A stretch of 64,000 bases of DNA from Cristatella mucedo (taxonomy: Eukaryota > Bryozoa > Phylactolaemata > Cristatellidae): positions 556,001 through 620,000 of the forward strand of contig WPIO01000140.1 of NCBI GenBank assembly GCA_009760855.2, written 5' to 3'. The notes beneath the pieces were generated by a model that saw nothing but the letters and a program-made list of their open reading frames with translations, did no database searches and was not told the origin of the DNA. A program made the translations under genes and the position numbers. Position 1 is the stretch's first letter. Each line of letters begins with the position of its first letter. Positions 62,693 to 64,000 of the stretch are shown in pieces.

Positions 62693-63214
62693 AGATTTTA
62701 GATATAAATGAAGAGGAGGGAGGAAGAGGAAACGGGGAGAGTGAAACGAAGAGTGAAACGGGAAGAGGATGAGATTCTGAGAGAACCGCCAAGTGGCTCT
62801 CCGATCTGCAGCGGCATCCAATCTGCAGCGGCAGGAAGCAGTCTGCAGAGCTGCACACTGCTTTTCAGGAGCCAGCGGCGGCGTTCGGGATCCGTACAAG
62901 AATCTCGCGTGTGCAACGAGCATTAATTGAGCGAAATAGCAGGGCAGCCTATATAATGTTTATCAGCTGCATTTACGCACACGAGGCATTAGTTGGCTCT
63001 CCCTCCACGAGAAAATTGAGCTCCTCTAAAAGGGTACCGTGGACGATCGTCAAGTGAAACCCTTAACCAATAGCTTAAAAAAAGAAGTTGGTCAGACGCG
63101 AAGCCGCGCAGCAACCACTTCGCGGATATCTACAATATTGCGTGCAGTACTACGGCACCAAAGGCCTGAGTGCAAAGGCGTAAGTGCGAAGCGTCAAAGC
63201 TGTCGCCAATTTTC

Positions 63215-63661
63215 TTAAGAATAAATTTTAAAATTAAATTGCAATAAATTATGTGCACGCTGGATAGCTGAAAGGTCAGTGGCTTCCAAGACACTCAAGA
63301 ATAATTGCTCGACTCTTACCGGCAAGGGGGAGTAGTCGCAGCGAGTACAGGTACTGCACGTGTATTTGCACCAAACTGCACGCATCTGTAACGCGACGGC
63401 TTCCAAAGTTAGGGTCGGATGCTCCTCGGCGCTCGCGGACGTGCTTCCTCGATGAAATTTCCAGCCTGAGAGAGAGAGAGATGGTCGTACGATGTCTATG
63501 ATTGTGCGAATGCAGAGCACGCCGAGATCGGCGAGGTGGCGCTCGCTCGGTGATGCCAGCGATACTGCGCTGCCTCCCGGGATCAACCGATCACCCGAGC
63601 GTCCGCGCCCACACGTGACATCCAAGGTTGTTTCCGGTTTCAAAATAGATGGCAACGACAC
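63215..63661 (-). CDS. 148-codon open frame, unidentified
   Basis: A - strand frame with a Cys-rich patch ('CKYTCSTCTRCDYSPLP') followed by a possible donor (GTAAGA). Overlapping frames are open on both strands in this GC-rich stretch, and no family is recognised. Confidence 0.15.
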   Translation of the reverse strand: MSLPSILKPETTLDVTCGRGRSGDRLIPGGSAVSLASPSERHLADLGVLCIRTIIDIVRPSLSLSGWKFHRGSTSASAEEHPTLTLEAVALQMRAVWCKYTCSTCTRCDYSPLPVRVEQLFLSVLEATDLSAIQRAHNLLQFNFKIYS

Positions 63662-63924
63662 AGCGACAAGTTTGGGCAGATTTATTATCTGCGATGGCGG
63701 TCAGAAGAAGGCGCCGCCTGCGGTCTGCGGCCCCAACCTTAAGCCGACGCGGTAGGTGGTGCCGCGTGCCTCCAGCTATAGCCCTATGAGCGGCCGAGTG
63801 CATTATTCGAGAATCGGCCCGGTGAAAGGAAATATTTCGGTGACACCTCCAAATCGCCACGATCTCTGCCAAGCCGTCGAGCTTGAAGCCGTCGTCTACT
63901 TCGTGCTCGTTCGCTCTACTAACT

Positions 63925-63990
63925 TACTTTGCGGCATGCGTAAAGAGTCTGCATAGAGATTAAGTTCTCTTAGGACGCCATATTATAAAA
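63925..63990 (+). mobile_element. SINE/LINE tail fragment
   Basis: 'GGCATGCGTAAAGAGTCTGC' then 'AGAGATTAAGTTCTCTTAGG' and an A/T end match the tail of the 7640/43325 SINE family. Confidence 0.5.
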
Positions 63991-64000
63991 AATTGAACAA

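Overview
The window is animal (metazoan) nuclear DNA. Two host genes are split into small exons with GT-AG introns, and these are buried in old non-LTR retrotransposon copies, tRNA-derived SINEs, a Tc1-type DNA transposon, a solo LTR and long TA, CA and GA microsatellites. Both proteins are clearly diverged from their vertebrate counterparts, so I infer a non-vertebrate animal; I cannot name the species.

Left third, + strand (about 4.9-22.3 kb): the 3' part of an unconventional myosin of the MyTH4-FERM type, best matched to class XV. In order it encodes the C-terminal half of an SH3 domain, a linker, a full MyTH4 domain and a FERM domain, ending at a TGA at 22250. Fourteen exons were delimited by splice sites whose phases agree with each other; one more (19127) is tentative because it has no GT donor. 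No motor or IQ exons were found, so the 5' half probably lies upstream of the window.

Middle and right, - strand (55989 down to 26114): a complete ALG1 gene, the ER beta-1,4-mannosyltransferase that adds the first mannose to the dolichol-linked N-glycan precursor. All 11 exons are present, every intron phase agrees, and the predicted protein is 468 aa, close to the usual ALG1 length. The coding sequence is about 1.4 kb in a 30 kb locus. The myosin and ALG1 are convergent, with about 3.9 kb between their stop codons.

Right end (56-64 kb): non-LTR retrotransposon fragments, including one interrupted by a solo LTR and one with a nearly intact reverse transcriptase, then a GC-rich stretch with only weak coding candidates. 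Two LINE families recur. Family A ends in a TTACATT-type tail and family B ends in an ATT-rich tail. Both resemble the CR1/L2 group. No rRNA, functional tRNA gene, CRISPR array or prokaryotic-type operon is present.
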